From Nothopassalora personata (taxonomy: Eukaryota; Ascomycota; Dothideomycetes; Mycosphaerellales; Mycosphaerellaceae): a stretch of 64,000 nucleotides of DNA. The position numbers and the translations under genes were made by a program. The DNA lies in assembly GCA_033816765.1 (NCBI GenBank), contig CM066288.1:3472001-3536000 (forward strand), read 5' to 3'. Under the pieces are notes generated by a model. It saw only the letters and a list, made by a program, of their open reading frames with translations. It had not been told where the DNA came from and did not search any database. Shown here in pieces: positions 21,561-31,301 of this stretch (positions within the stretch are counted from its first letter, which is position 1; each line of letters starts with the position of its first letter).

Positions 21561-24500
21561 ATGACCACCCCGAACGGCTACCACAAACCGCACGCCCAAG
21601 ACGACGCATACGATGACGACGGCGACTCGGATCTCGACCTCGACTTGAATGAACTAGACCCTCAAACCACATCATCTGCACGGAAGGCAACCTCGCGACA
21701 GCCCAGTGCAGGACGCATAAGCTACGACTTTGGGGCACGAATACCCCTGCGGAACTTGCGGCTTGGTGGACGAAGACGGCCGAGGGAGGAAGATGCAGAC
21801 GATCTGCAGGCGCTGGTCGGAGGAGATGATGATGATGAGAGCAGAAAGCGGGAGAGTGCTGCAAGCTCCGGCGTGTCCACCGGAGACGACGATGCGCCGC
21901 TGCTGTCACATACGAATGCGAGTGTGAGGAGGTTCCCGCAGCAAGATTTGGATGTACGTCGCAAACGGAGCAAAGGGCTGTGGCGGTACATACCCTTTGC
22001 CAATCGATCCACGTCGGTGGGGCTGCCTTCCACGGGCGAGGACGAAGCCGAGGATGAACATGACCCGTCCGCGACACGCTCGATATCAGTCGGTCAGAAG
22101 CAGCCCACTCGCTTCCCTCCAAACGGCGTCTCGAACGCCAAGTACACGCCATGGTCCTTCCTACCACGAACACTCTTCAACGAGTTCAAGTTCTTCTTCA
22201 ACCTGTACTTCCTGCTGGTGGCATTGTCGCAAACCATCCCGGCGCTGCGTATGGGCTACCTGAGTACATACATTGCTCCGTTGGCGTTTGTGCTTGCGAT
22301 CACTCTGGGAAAAGAGGCATACGATGATGTGTATAGGAGGAAGCGGGACAAAGAGGCCAATAGCGAAGCGTACAGGTGTCTCAGATTCGAAGTGGAAAGT
22401 GCATCGAACGCAAGTAAGAGCAGTGGGCTACTAAAGAGGAAGATCAAGAATGTGACAGAGAAGAAGGAAGGCAAGAGGAGAAAGGTCTCCACGGATGCTG
22501 ACACCGACAGATTACAGCAGACTGATGATGAAGAGTACAGGACACAAGATACAGAAGCGCCGTCATCGGTTGTGAGAGAGATTGTAAAGCCTGCACGAGA
22601 CGTGAAAGTGGGAGACGTGATCGTGCTGGGTAAAGATCAGAGAGTGCCTGCTGATGTCGTGATACTGCAGAGCTTCGCCCTTGAGGCAGCGACACAACCA
22701 CGTGACCATCGCGATCGTGCAGGCGATGCCCTACTAGATATCAACGACGGTGCTTCCTCGCGGGATCAGAAGTTGCGTGGCGAGGCTGGTAAAGGCCGGC
22801 CACTAGACAACGACACCACCTCAGGAGACCCCAGCGGCGGTGGCGAAGCTTTCATCCGAACGGATCAGCTGGATGGGGAGACTGACTGGAAGCTACGACT
22901 GGCGACGCCGTTGGCACAGACATTAGCGACGAGCGAATACGTTCGACTCAGAGTCACAGCTGGAAAGCCAGACAAGAAGGTCAATGACTTCGTAGGTAGC
23001 ATCGAGCTGGAACCCAGACAGCATAGAGGCTACGATCCTCCTGTCGATGATGGACAGCCTCCTGAAACGACCAAAGCAAAGTCAAGTCCTTTGACGATCG
23101 ACAACACGGCGTGGGCGAACACTGTTCTTGCTTCATCGACGACAGTATATGCGGTCGTTGTGTATACTGGATCACAAACGCGTGCCGCGCTTTCGACCTC
23201 TCCTTCCAGGTCCAAGACCGGTCTCCTAGAGAATGAGATCAACAGTCTGACGAAGATCCTCTGTTTCTTGACCGCTGCCCTGAGTCTAATACTCGTGGCA
23301 CTACAGGTGGAGCTCTCTGAACACCACAAATACAAACAGTGGTACGTCGCTGCCATGCGGTTCGTGATCCTCTTCAGCACCATCGTACCCATATCGCTCC
23401 GTGTCAATCTCGACATGAGTAAAAGCGTGCACGCGTGGTTCATACACAGAGATCCCGGGATCCCCGGAACCATTGTCCGCACGAGTACCATTCCAGAAGA
23501 CCTCGGTCGGATCGAGTACTTACTGAGCGACAAAACTGGAACTCTGACACGAAACGAGATGGAGCTCAAGAAAGTGCATGTCGGTACTGTCAGCTACGGT
23601 GGGGACGCTATGGAAGAAGTCAGCAGCTACGTCAAGCAGGCGTTTGCATCAGCAGAGGGCGGTGGAGAAGACAGCCTCTTCACTCCGTCTGCAAATCTCT
23701 CGTCGCTGAGCGGCACAACACGTACTCGTCGTGAGATAGGACTGCGTGTGCGCGATCTTGTGCTGGCACTTGCACTTTGCCACAATGTCACTCCGACGAC
23801 GGAGGAAGATGCCGATGGGCAGACGAAGATATCCTACCAAGCATCGTCGCCGGATGAAATCGCTATCGTTCAGTGGACGGAGAATGTCGGCTTGCGTCTC
23901 TCCCATCGCGACCGCAGACAAATCTCGTTGCAATTCACTGGCGACGACAGAACAGTAGTTCGCGTCGAGATTCTCAACGTCTTCCCGTTCACCAGCGACA
24001 GCAAGCGCATGGGGATTATCGTTCGTTTCGTGCGCAGCTCGCGACTGAGCCAGGACGAGGACGGCGAGATCATCTTCTTCCAGAAAGGTGCAGACACGGT
24101 CATGACTTCTATTGTCGCTGCCAACGATTGGCTCGACGAAGAGACGGGCAACATGGCGCGCGAAGGTTTGCGTACCCTCGTCGTCGGCCGGAAGACATTG
24201 AGCGCGCAGCAATACACGGCATTCGCTACGGCCTATGCCGAAGCATCGTTAAGCTTGTCGGGCCGCGACACAGCAATGACTGCTGCGGTGAAGCAACATC
24301 TCGAACGGGATCTTGAGCTTCTAGGCGTAACAGGCGTGGAAGATAAGCTCCAACCTCATGTCAAGCCTTCACTCGAGCTACTCCGAAATGCTGGCATCAA
24401 GATTTGGATGCTGACTGGAGACAAAGTGGAGACGGCTAGATGTGTCGCCGTATCTTCCAAACTCGTGAGCAGAGGTCAGCACATCCACACAATCGCCGGC

Positions 24501-25556
24501 CTGAAACGGCGAGATGCTGCGCTTGACGCTCTGAGTATGCTCAACAACCACCCCAACGCCGCCCTCCTCATCGACGGCCAGTCCCTCGCACTCTACCTCC
24601 AATATCACCGCGAAGCCTTCATCTCTCAAGCAGTCCTCCTCCCGGCCGTCATAGCCTGCCGCTGCTCACCAACCCAAAAAGCCGACGTCGCCCTCCTGAT
24701 CCGCGCCTTCACCAAGAAACGCGTCGCCTGCATCGGTGACGGCGGCAACGATGTCAGCATGATCCAAGCCGCAGACGTCGGCGTCGGTATCGTCGGCAAA
24801 GAGGGCCGTCAAGCTTCCCTCGCTGCCGATTTCAGCATAACACAGTTCGCGCACCTCACCAAACTTCTCGTCTGGCACGGCCGTAACTCGTATCGACGCA
24901 GCGCGAAACTGGCCCAGTTCGTCATGCATCGCGGTCTGATCATCTCAGTCTGCCAGGCAATCTTCTCCATCGCGGCGAAATTCGAGCCGGATGCATTGTA
25001 TCGTGACTGGCTGCTAGTTGGCTATGCGACAGTTTACACCATGTTGCCCGTCTTCTCCCTCGTTCTGGACAGGGACGTCGACGAAGGACTAGCGAACTTG
25101 TACCCGGAGCTGTACAAAGAGTTGACAACAGGCAAAAATCTCAGCTACCGCACCTTCTTCGTCTGGGTCGCGATCTCAATCTACCAGGGTCTCATCATCC
25201 AAGGCGGCTCCGAACTGCTCGTCCCCAGTGCGTCCTCTGAGGTTGGCACCATGGGCTTCAAGAGGATGGTCTCGGTCTCCTACTCCGCGCTGATTTTCAA
25301 CGAGCTGGTGATGGTCGCTGCGGAGATTACGACCTGGCATCCGATCATGATCTTTAGCATTTTGGGCACTGCGGCGATGTATTTTGGGAGTATACCGTTC
25401 CTCGGGGATTACTTTGATCTGTCGTTTGTGGCGAGTATTGGGTTTTGGTGGAGGTTTGCGGGCATTGCGGCGGCGAGTCTGGGGCCGGTTTATGCTGGCA
25501 AGCTCATCAGACGGAGGCTCAAGCCGCCTAGTTATAGGAAGGTGCAGGGGGTATAG
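21561..25556 (+). CDS. NEO1: Neo1-type P4-ATPase phospholipid flippase
   Basis: Single exon, 1331 aa. P4-ATPases move phosphatidylethanolamine or phosphatidylserine to the cytosolic leaflet; Neo1 acts in Golgi/endosome membranes without a Cdc50 subunit. Seen here: first membrane hairpin FNEFKFFFNLYFLLVALSQ, actuator DQLDGETDWKLR (about residue 437), PISLRVNLDMSK before the phosphorylation motif DKTGTLTRNE (Asp near 657), nucleotide-binding SSPDEIAIV, and GDGGNDVSMIQ near 1059. DGETDWKLR and PISLRVNLDM are diagnostic of the Neo1/ATP9 branch. The first 190 residues are an acidic, Arg-rich disordered tail. Yeast Neo1 is 1151 aa; the extra length lies in this tail and a Lys/Asp-rich insertion at about 285-330. 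Divergent from SEC16. Confidence 0.95.
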   Translation: MTTPNGYHKPHAQDDAYDDDGDSDLDLDLNELDPQTTSSARKATSRQPSAGRISYDFGARIPLRNLRLGGRRRPREEDADDLQALVGGDDDDESRKRESAASSGVSTGDDDAPLLSHTNASVRRFPQQDLDVRRKRSKGLWRYIPFANRSTSVGLPSTGEDEAEDEHDPSATRSISVGQKQPTRFPPNGVSNAKYTPWSFLPRTLFNEFKFFFNLYFLLVALSQTIPALRMGYLSTYIAPLAFVLAITLGKEAYDDVYRRKRDKEANSEAYRCLRFEVESASNASKSSGLLKRKIKNVTEKKEGKRRKVSTDADTDRLQQTDDEEYRTQDTEAPSSVVREIVKPARDVKVGDVIVLGKDQRVPADVVILQSFALEAATQPRDHRDRAGDALLDINDGASSRDQKLRGEAGKGRPLDNDTTSGDPSGGGEAFIRTDQLDGETDWKLRLATPLAQTLATSEYVRLRVTAGKPDKKVNDFVGSIELEPRQHRGYDPPVDDGQPPETTKAKSSPLTIDNTAWANTVLASSTTVYAVVVYTGSQTRAALSTSPSRSKTGLLENEINSLTKILCFLTAALSLILVALQVELSEHHKYKQWYVAAMRFVILFSTIVPISLRVNLDMSKSVHAWFIHRDPGIPGTIVRTSTIPEDLGRIEYLLSDKTGTLTRNEMELKKVHVGTVSYGGDAMEEVSSYVKQAFASAEGGGEDSLFTPSANLSSLSGTTRTRREIGLRVRDLVLALALCHNVTPTTEEDADGQTKISYQASSPDEIAIVQWTENVGLRLSHRDRRQISLQFTGDDRTVVRVEILNVFPFTSDSKRMGIIVRFVRSSRLSQDEDGEIIFFQKGADTVMTSIVAANDWLDEETGNMAREGLRTLVVGRKTLSAQQYTAFATAYAEASLSLSGRDTAMTAAVKQHLERDLELLGVTGVEDKLQPHVKPSLELLRNAGIKIWMLTGDKVETARCVAVSSKLVSRGQHIHTIAGLKRRDAALDALSMLNNHPNAALLIDGQSLALYLQYHREAFISQAVLLPAVIACRCSPTQKADVALLIRAFTKKRVACIGDGGNDVSMIQAADVGVGIVGKEGRQASLAADFSITQFAHLTKLLVWHGRNSYRRSAKLAQFVMHRGLIISVCQAIFSIAAKFEPDALYRDWLLVGYATVYTMLPVFSLVLDRDVDEGLANLYPELYKELTTGKNLSYRTFFVWVAISIYQGLIIQGGSELLVPSASSEVGTMGFKRMVSVSYSALIFNELVMVAAEITTWHPIMIFSILGTAAMYFGSIPFLGDYFDLSFVASIGFWWRFAGIAAASLGPVYAGKLIRRRLKPPSYRKVQGV

Positions 25557-25723
25557 AATAGACATGGGGTTATGAAACGTTAAGGGTCATGTCGCAATGC
25601 TTTCAGAATGATGTCTCTTTGTGTATTCTACAGATTGGACTGTGCTGTGCCTTGGCTTGGGAGGGTTCATGCACACTTAGGTATTCATGGTCGTAACAGT
25701 ATCTTGTCTTCGCTCATCTCCAT

Positions 25724-26876
25724 TTAGAGCTCGCTCTTGACGTCTTCATCCACCTCCTCGCCCTTGAATTTCCTCAGAATGTTGCTTCGGCTAACCAGGT
25801 CGTCAAGCTTCTCGGGTGCGAGGTTGCCCTTCGCAATCATACTTTGAAGTCGCGCAAGCTCCTTCTCCACATATCCAGCGTTCTTCTGTACCTTCTTGCC
25901 GACCTTGGCGTAGTAGTCGGCGTACTTGTCCTTCAGCTTGCCAGTCTGCTTGTAAAGCTCGGCGTAAGCCTTGTCACCGCCATCCTTGAGAGTGGCAAGA
26001 ACGCTGTCGAGGGATGGGATGACGCCGGCCAGGTTGTTGAGTGTACCGCCTGGAGCGCGGAAAGTGCCGGCCTTCTCATTGAGGAACGTGACGAGCGCGT
26101 CCTCGGTTCGGTCGCTGCTGTAGTCTTCACCCTTGAGGTCGCCCTTGGGGAAGAACTTGATGGTCGGGAAGGACTTGACCCCGAAGCGCTCGGCGGTGGC
26201 TTTAGCATTGGGAGATTCGCAGTCGACGTTGGCGACTGTGACGCCGTCCTCGGACGCGAAGTCGGTAGCGACCTTTTCCCACGTGGGCTTGAGGTTCTTG
26301 CAGTCTGTATTTGCCGTATCAGTACGGGTCACGAGCGGAAGAAGAAGGCGGTTTTGACTTACGTCCACACCACGGTGCGGTGAAGGCGACAATGACATCC
26401 TTATCCTTGACCTCGTCGTCGAAGTTGGAGTCGGTCAAAGACACCACCGATGAAGCAGCCTTCTTGGCCGCCTTGGGCTTCACACCCGTCTTTTCCGTGA
26501 TGAAGGCCGTCAAGCTCTCAAGATCCCGTCCATTCTTGTAGTCCTCTGGCTCCGACTTGCCTCCGTCGCCAGGGAACCACTTCAAGGTGGGGAAACCTTG
26601 GATGCCATACTTCTTGCCCAGCTCTTTCTCGGAATCGGCGTCCACTTTGGCGATGGTGACCTTGTCCTTGGCGAACTCGAACGATGTGGCAAGCTCTTCG
26701 TAGACTGGGGCGAGATTCTTGCAGTGGCCGCACCAGGGAGCAAAGAACTCGACCAGGGCCGGCTTGCCGGAGTTGGTGATGAGCGTGTCGAAGTTGTTCG
26801 GCTTGAGATCGACGACGGCGGACGCGGTAGCGCTAACAGCAGCCAGTGCCGTTGCGAGGAGGGTAGAGGATCGCAT
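25724..26876 (-). CDS. tigA: ER protein disulfide isomerase, TigA/ERp38 type
   Basis: Two exons, complement(25724..26304, 26363..26876), 364 aa. The 58-nt intron (GTAAGT..ATACAG) splits the second active site so that splicing rebuilds CGHC. Domains: signal peptide about 1-19 (MRSSTLLATALAAVSATASA); thioredoxin domain a with APWCGHCKNL near 50; second thioredoxin domain with APWCGHCKNL near 170; then a helical ERp29c-like domain at about 255-350. The C-terminus is KSEL, an apparent variant of KDEL/HDEL retrieval signals. Aspergillus niger TigA is about 359 aa with this order. It forms and rearranges disulfides in secretory proteins. An ATG further upstream would add a His/Thr-repeat leader from a microsatellite and is rejected. 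Confidence 0.94.
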
Positions 26877-27495
26877 AGTGGTGTGTGTATGTGTGTGTGT
26901 GTATGTATGTGCAATGGATATCCTTTCCAACTGCAAGCTTCATATATATATATAAATATATAAGTAGCGTCTCTGTCAGCTCCACCAGAGGCCAGCTTGC
27001 AACACGAACATGACGCGCTTCGCCACTCCTCTTCGACATGTCATGTTCACGAATCAGACACAGTCCGGCCAGGATCCAGGGCGGCTCGATGTCGCGGCCC
27101 CTGATACAGTACAATGCATAAGAGAGCAAGTCGAAGGTTTTCGACCAGTTCAACCGCGGTCGGGACAACCATAGATGTTCTTCACGCTTTGCTGCCCAAG
27201 ACAGGGCTTGAACAACAACTGATCACAATCGATGCGGCTGACCAATTCAACGTCGTTCCACTGACCATGTTTCGAAGTAAGATCGAAAAGATCGACCTAC
27301 ATGAGCAATAATACCCTCAGACCATAGATCAGAGAGCTCACGGTCATTGTGACAGCAGTAGCTTAGAGGAACAAACCGCCAGAGTCGACAACGAATAGAT
27401 TCTCGCTCCGCGAGCTAAACGGTATCAGAGTTCAAAGGTAGGCAACCATTCTGCATATCGTTCGATCTGGTAGCAGCCACAGTCAACATCCGACA
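26877..27495. promoter_or_regulatory. Promoter region of the TigA-like gene, then intergenic
   Basis: The first 90 nt upstream of the start hold a TG/CA-rich run (26881-26912) and an alternating AT run (26942-26963). Reading the minus strand, the latter gives TATATAAATA-like elements 65-90 nt before the ATG, a plausible TATA box or leader. Beyond about 27000 nothing was recognised. Confidence 0.45.
26881..26912 (+). repeat. (TG)n-rich microsatellite in 5' leader
   Basis: An imperfect GT/TG run with ATG interruptions lies immediately upstream of the TigA-like start codon, so it is probably transcribed into the 5' UTR as CA repeats. Confidence 0.85.
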
Positions 27496-27606
27496 ATGAC
27501 TCCTCCATTGATCGCCCTCGAAGAACACTTCGACTCCAACGTATTCACTGCCAAAGACGACCTTCACGCCAACTTAGCCTCACACCTCAGCGAGCGCCTT
27601 GGATAG
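27496..27606 (+). pseudogene. Relic of amidohydrolase/decarboxylase N-terminus
   Basis: From the ATG at 27496 the frame reads MTPPLIALEEHFDS, later HLSERLG, then a TAG at 27604. The ALEEHF opening and the following HL..RL segment match the N-terminus of fungal amidohydrolase-2 proteins (2,3-dihydroxybenzoate or gamma-resorcylate decarboxylase type), whose full length is about 330 aa. Nothing matching the rest of the barrel follows; the next frames are unrelated and the convergent monooxygenase gene begins within 270 nt. I read it as a truncated remnant. The match is short. Confidence 0.4.
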
Positions 27607-27875
27607 CACCTTGGGGTGATGGGTTTGGGGATGTTCAATGATAATCTAGTCTCCACTCGTCATATCCACGGCCTGGATGATAATGAAAATGCAGGTTGTC
27701 CATCTCTCAGGCTGTTTCTATCTCTCGTCGAACGGTCGTTTCAACTCGTTCAGGGTGTCCACAAGCAAAGAACATTTCCCTCGCAACTACAGGGCTTTCT
27801 GATCCTGTCCCCGCGCCTTGACGCTTCCTCAAAGTACTGCACATGCTTCGGACATAAGAGCACCGGACCCGAAGC

Positions 27876-29441
27876 CTACTCCAGTTTCTCAGTGCCCTCT
27901 TCCCGCACGCCATTCGTCTGAATCCCCAATCGGTCTCGAATCTTATCTTCCTGTTGCACGACAGATCGAGGTAACGCAGCACCCACGCCGCAGAGCACGA
28001 AGAGCGCCCACTTCCACCGGAAAGGGTTGATCAGAATGATGAAAACGAACCAGTACATCAACTCGGCGTACGTGAAGAAGTCAAATGCACCGGTTGGCGC
28101 GCGTTGTTTCACCCATCTTGTGAAGTCAATCCAAGTCTTCATGAGGTTCTCAGTCGGTCGCGCCAAAGGATCGACCAGGAACATGAGCAGGAAGCGGGTG
28201 TAGATGCCGATGTGGTAGTTGCCGACAGTACCAATGGCGTTGACGTAGGTGCAGTTGTTGGCGCAGATGTCCATGTGCTTTGGTGGGAAGACCTGTAAAT
28301 ACCAGTTTGGTGGCTCATAGTTCTCTTCGAAGCAATCTTCTGGGAGAAAGCTGAGGGTTGGTCGCTCGTAACCTGTGGCCATGATTACCATATCGCCCTC
28401 AATGAGCTCCTCTCTGCCTGGACCGCCCTTGGGCACGCCTTGGCTTCGGTGGTTGAACTTGATGCCGTTTTCTGTGAAACTTTTGATGTCGCCACGTAGC
28501 CAGCTGGCATTGCCGCTTCGGATTTGTTCGAGGACGTCGTTGTTGACCATTGGTGTCTCCATGAAGAGGCCTTGCCCGCTGGACCCGGCTGGTGCGATAT
28601 CCTGGAGGTCTCTGTAGAAGAAGAGTCTGAGAAGGCGCTCGGGGATCCATGAGAATGGTGTCTCGGCTCCGAAGATGTTCAAGCTTAGGAGCACGTCGAT
28701 GAAAGGGTTCCGTGGGATGATCCATTTCTCACTTCGAGCAAGGATGTAAGTCTTTTGTGCTCCGGCGTGGGCTGTGAACTCCATGGCCTCTATGGCCGAG
28801 GCTCCCCCACCCACGACTATCACCTTCTTGCCCTTCGCGTCATGTTCCTTGCCGTCAAGCTCAGAAGAGTGGAAGACCGTGCCCTTGAACTGATCTTGAC
28901 CTTTGATATGTGCCATCTTCGGGTCACCACAGGTGCCCACGCAGGCGATGACACCGTCGAAGCGTCCGTTCGATTCATCGTTGACGATCCATCTGCCCTG
29001 GCGGTCCTTGTAGACTCGGTCAACTCTGGTGTCGAATTTCGTCTTCTCTTGCAAGTTGTACTGTTTCCACAGCTTTTCGATGGCTCCGACGATCTGCTTG
29101 CGATCGGGATAGCCTTCTGACCACTTCACGCTGGGGTGGAAGCGGTACATGACGGAGTGAATCTGTAGTCCCGACGTGTTGTTGACCTTGGCCCATATTC
29201 CGCCCAGGCTGTTGCGGCTTCCCGCCTCGAAGATGTGCACATCGAAGCCATGGCCGACGCAATGCGAAGCTGATGAGACGCCCGTCAATCCAGCGCCAAT
29301 GATGGCAATCTTCGGTCGACCGAGTTTCGCGCCCGGCGGTGGTGGAGTCGGGGAGAGGAGGTAGTCGAGAAGGGATTGTATGAGCTGGAAGAGGAATATC
29401 CAGGGCCTGTTGAGAAGTTGTTGGACGTAGCTCGCCGCCAT
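27876..29441 (-). CDS. Flavin-containing monooxygenase
   Basis: Single exon, 521 aa, from the ATG at 29441. A FAD-binding Rossmann motif lies at about 45-60 (IAIIGAGLTGVSSASHC), an NADPH-binding motif near 200 (KVIVVGGGASAIEA), and an ATGY motif near 355 (VIMATGYERPT), the set typical of class B flavin monooxygenases. It should use NADPH and oxygen to oxidise a small substrate, which cannot be told. Hydrophobic stretches near the N-terminus (PWIFLFQLIQSLLDYLL) and near 470-500 (AELMYWFVFIILINPF, WALFVLCGVGAAL) suggest membrane attachment. Its neighbour across a 331-nt divergent region is a small NTF2-like membrane protein; a functional link is possible but unproven. No backbone biosynthetic gene is nearby. 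Confidence 0.88.
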   Translation of the reverse strand: MAASYVQQLLNRPWIFLFQLIQSLLDYLLSPTPPPPGAKLGRPKIAIIGAGLTGVSSASHCVGHGFDVHIFEAGSRNSLGGIWAKVNNTSGLQIHSVMYRFHPSVKWSEGYPDRKQIVGAIEKLWKQYNLQEKTKFDTRVDRVYKDRQGRWIVNDESNGRFDGVIACVGTCGDPKMAHIKGQDQFKGTVFHSSELDGKEHDAKGKKVIVVGGGASAIEAMEFTAHAGAQKTYILARSEKWIIPRNPFIDVLLSLNIFGAETPFSWIPERLLRLFFYRDLQDIAPAGSSGQGLFMETPMVNNDVLEQIRSGNASWLRGDIKSFTENGIKFNHRSQGVPKGGPGREELIEGDMVIMATGYERPTLSFLPEDCFEENYEPPNWYLQVFPPKHMDICANNCTYVNAIGTVGNYHIGIYTRFLLMFLVDPLARPTENLMKTWIDFTRWVKQRAPTGAFDFFTYAELMYWFVFIILINPFRWKWALFVLCGVGAALPRSVVQQEDKIRDRLGIQTNGVREEGTEKLE

Positions 29442-29772
29442 GATTCAGATCGGAGCTTCGTCAGCCGACAACAAGCTTTGCAACAATGCGATGAGCATAA
29501 ATAGAATAATAAAGTGCAGATGGTACAGAAACAATCATAGGATATCTCATATTCTCATACTGTGATATGCCGCTTCATCGACGATCCCTTCTCAACAATC
29601 GGCGGATGCAGGAACGCATCCAGCACGACGTCACCGCAGAGCACGTAGTCGTCTTCGGCGCTGACATGTGAAAGGCAATGAATTCGGCCAGGGGTTTCTT
29701 GCTCCCAGCCTCGTTGCTCCCATCTTCTTTGAGCTACGTACACACGATACCTTTGCATTGACACTGATCAAT
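29442..29772. promoter_or_regulatory. Divergent region, monooxygenase/NTF2-like gene
   Basis: A 331-nt region between divergent start codons, expected to hold both promoters. AT-rich stretches (AAATAGAATAATAAAG near 29500) could be core promoter elements for the monooxygenase. No specific site was recognised. Confidence 0.4.
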
Positions 29773-30451
29773 ATGGATGACCCTATTCAAGATGTGCCCG
29801 ATGTTGTCCACAGGCTTACTCAAGGATCACCGAAGCAACAGGAGGAGGCTATCAACGAGTACTTCACCACCGATGCTTCCTTCACACATCCCTTCTGCAG
29901 GACAGGTAGCTTCGAGGGCAGTCGATGGTTGATACATGCCATCTTCCGCTGGTACAAGGTCATGAGCCCAAAGGTTGACCTGACCGTCAACTCCGTTGGT
30001 GAGGACATGCGGCTCTGCTTTGTGCGTGCGCCACCTTGACGTGATCGGTGTAGCATTCGACGAGACCAACCTGGTTCTATACGTAAACATCAGCCAAGTC
30101 TTCTCCATCTGGCTTATACCCTTCCACCACGCGCCCGTCACCCTTACGACCGTCCTCCAGCTTGTTCGAAAGCAACGGAAGTACTACATCCAGAGTCAGA
30201 ATGATCTCTATCAAGTTGATCAGTTCATCAAGTTTCCACCCGGCTTCTCTCATATCGGGCCTTTGGCCGTTCTGTTCTGGAACTTCCTGGCGACACTCTT
30301 CTGCGTGGTTGGTGCTTCTCTCGGAGCGCCGTTCACTCGCTACATGCAACGGCAAAGTGAGAAACGGAATGACATGGGCGGATATGCCAATGGCGACGGT
30401 TTCTACCGACGACAGCAAGAGATGATCAAGTTGAAGCAATACCAGTCATGA
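29773..30451 (+). CDS. SigF/NTF2-like domain membrane protein
   Basis: Two exons, join(29773..29998, 30054..30451), 207 aa. The 55-nt intron begins GTGAGG and ends GTGTAG, joining NSV to AFDETNLVLYV. The first 150 residues resemble the fungal NTF2/SnoaL-like fold family (VVHRLTQGSPKQQEEAINEY, FTHPFCR, LVLYVNISQVFSIW). One membrane-spanning segment follows (GPLAVLFWNFLATLFCVVGA, about residues 148-172), then a short basic tail. These proteins are usually described only as NTF2-like and no reaction is assigned. The domain is a cone-shaped fold that can bind small molecules. It lies divergent from the flavin monooxygenase. Confidence 0.82.
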
Positions 30452-31301
30452 TACATGAGGAATGGACAATTATGTATACGGCCATTGCTCCGCATCGTCA
30501 TCTGATCGCCGGCACAAGATGCTACTCCGGAAGTGCGGTCGTGACGGCATTTGCAATGTCTCTGTGTGGTACGACTGCCATTGACACCGTGCAACGCTCG
30601 TAGTGACGCAGTTCGGGTTCAATAATGCGTGGCAGCTGCCGTTTACGACACTGCACGCAGGAGGAAGCAAAGACTCTTCTAGCTTCTGGCGGAGTGGCAA
30701 GGACAACATCTCGCGTTGCGCTTCGTATCGCGGTGGTTGACGGCTGATTGCATGCACGCCATGAATAAATTGCTCCTCGACGAGAGGCCAAAGCCTTATG
30801 TTCCGAGTATGGAACAGCAGAATGCAGCTGTAACGTACATGTATTGGGACAATTTCTCCCTTGGTCGTACGCGCCTGCATCACTTATCCAGCGCCATCTG
30901 ACTTTCAGCATGACAACATGGCGGATGGACCTTCCTGCTATTTCAACCGCCTTTCTTTACTGCTTGCAACTCTTTAAACAACATCAAACAGCGTTCCATT
31001 TCCCACACACCGCAACAACACCTCATCCATCAACTGTATCTTACCTTCCGGCACTACCCGTCCGTCTACATCATTTTGCTTTCGGCCTTCAGGACATCTT
31101 CATTCTGCTTTCATCTGGTGGCCTTCAACAATAGCTTCTATGCAGTGAGCGAAGAATGCAGGAGTGGGCGCAAGTCTCTCTCGTTCTCCTCGGTGGCTCG
31201 GTCTTTGTCTGGTCTATCTCAGGGCTCGACACATCTAACACACGACCAAACGATCGCCAGACATCGCCTGTTTGAACTCGAGCTGCGTGCTCGTCGTCGT
31301 T
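30452..31301. other. Intergenic, no gene seen
   Basis: 850 nt with only short motif-free open frames on both strands. The last 300 nt are probably the promoter and leader of the repeat protein, since they are relatively CT- and CA-rich (CACACCGCAACAACACC near 31006). Confidence 0.45.

Noticed and set aside
21376..22173. 265-codon minus-strand frame
   Set aside because: Mostly opposite the NEO1 N-terminus; Arg/Ser/His-rich, no motif.
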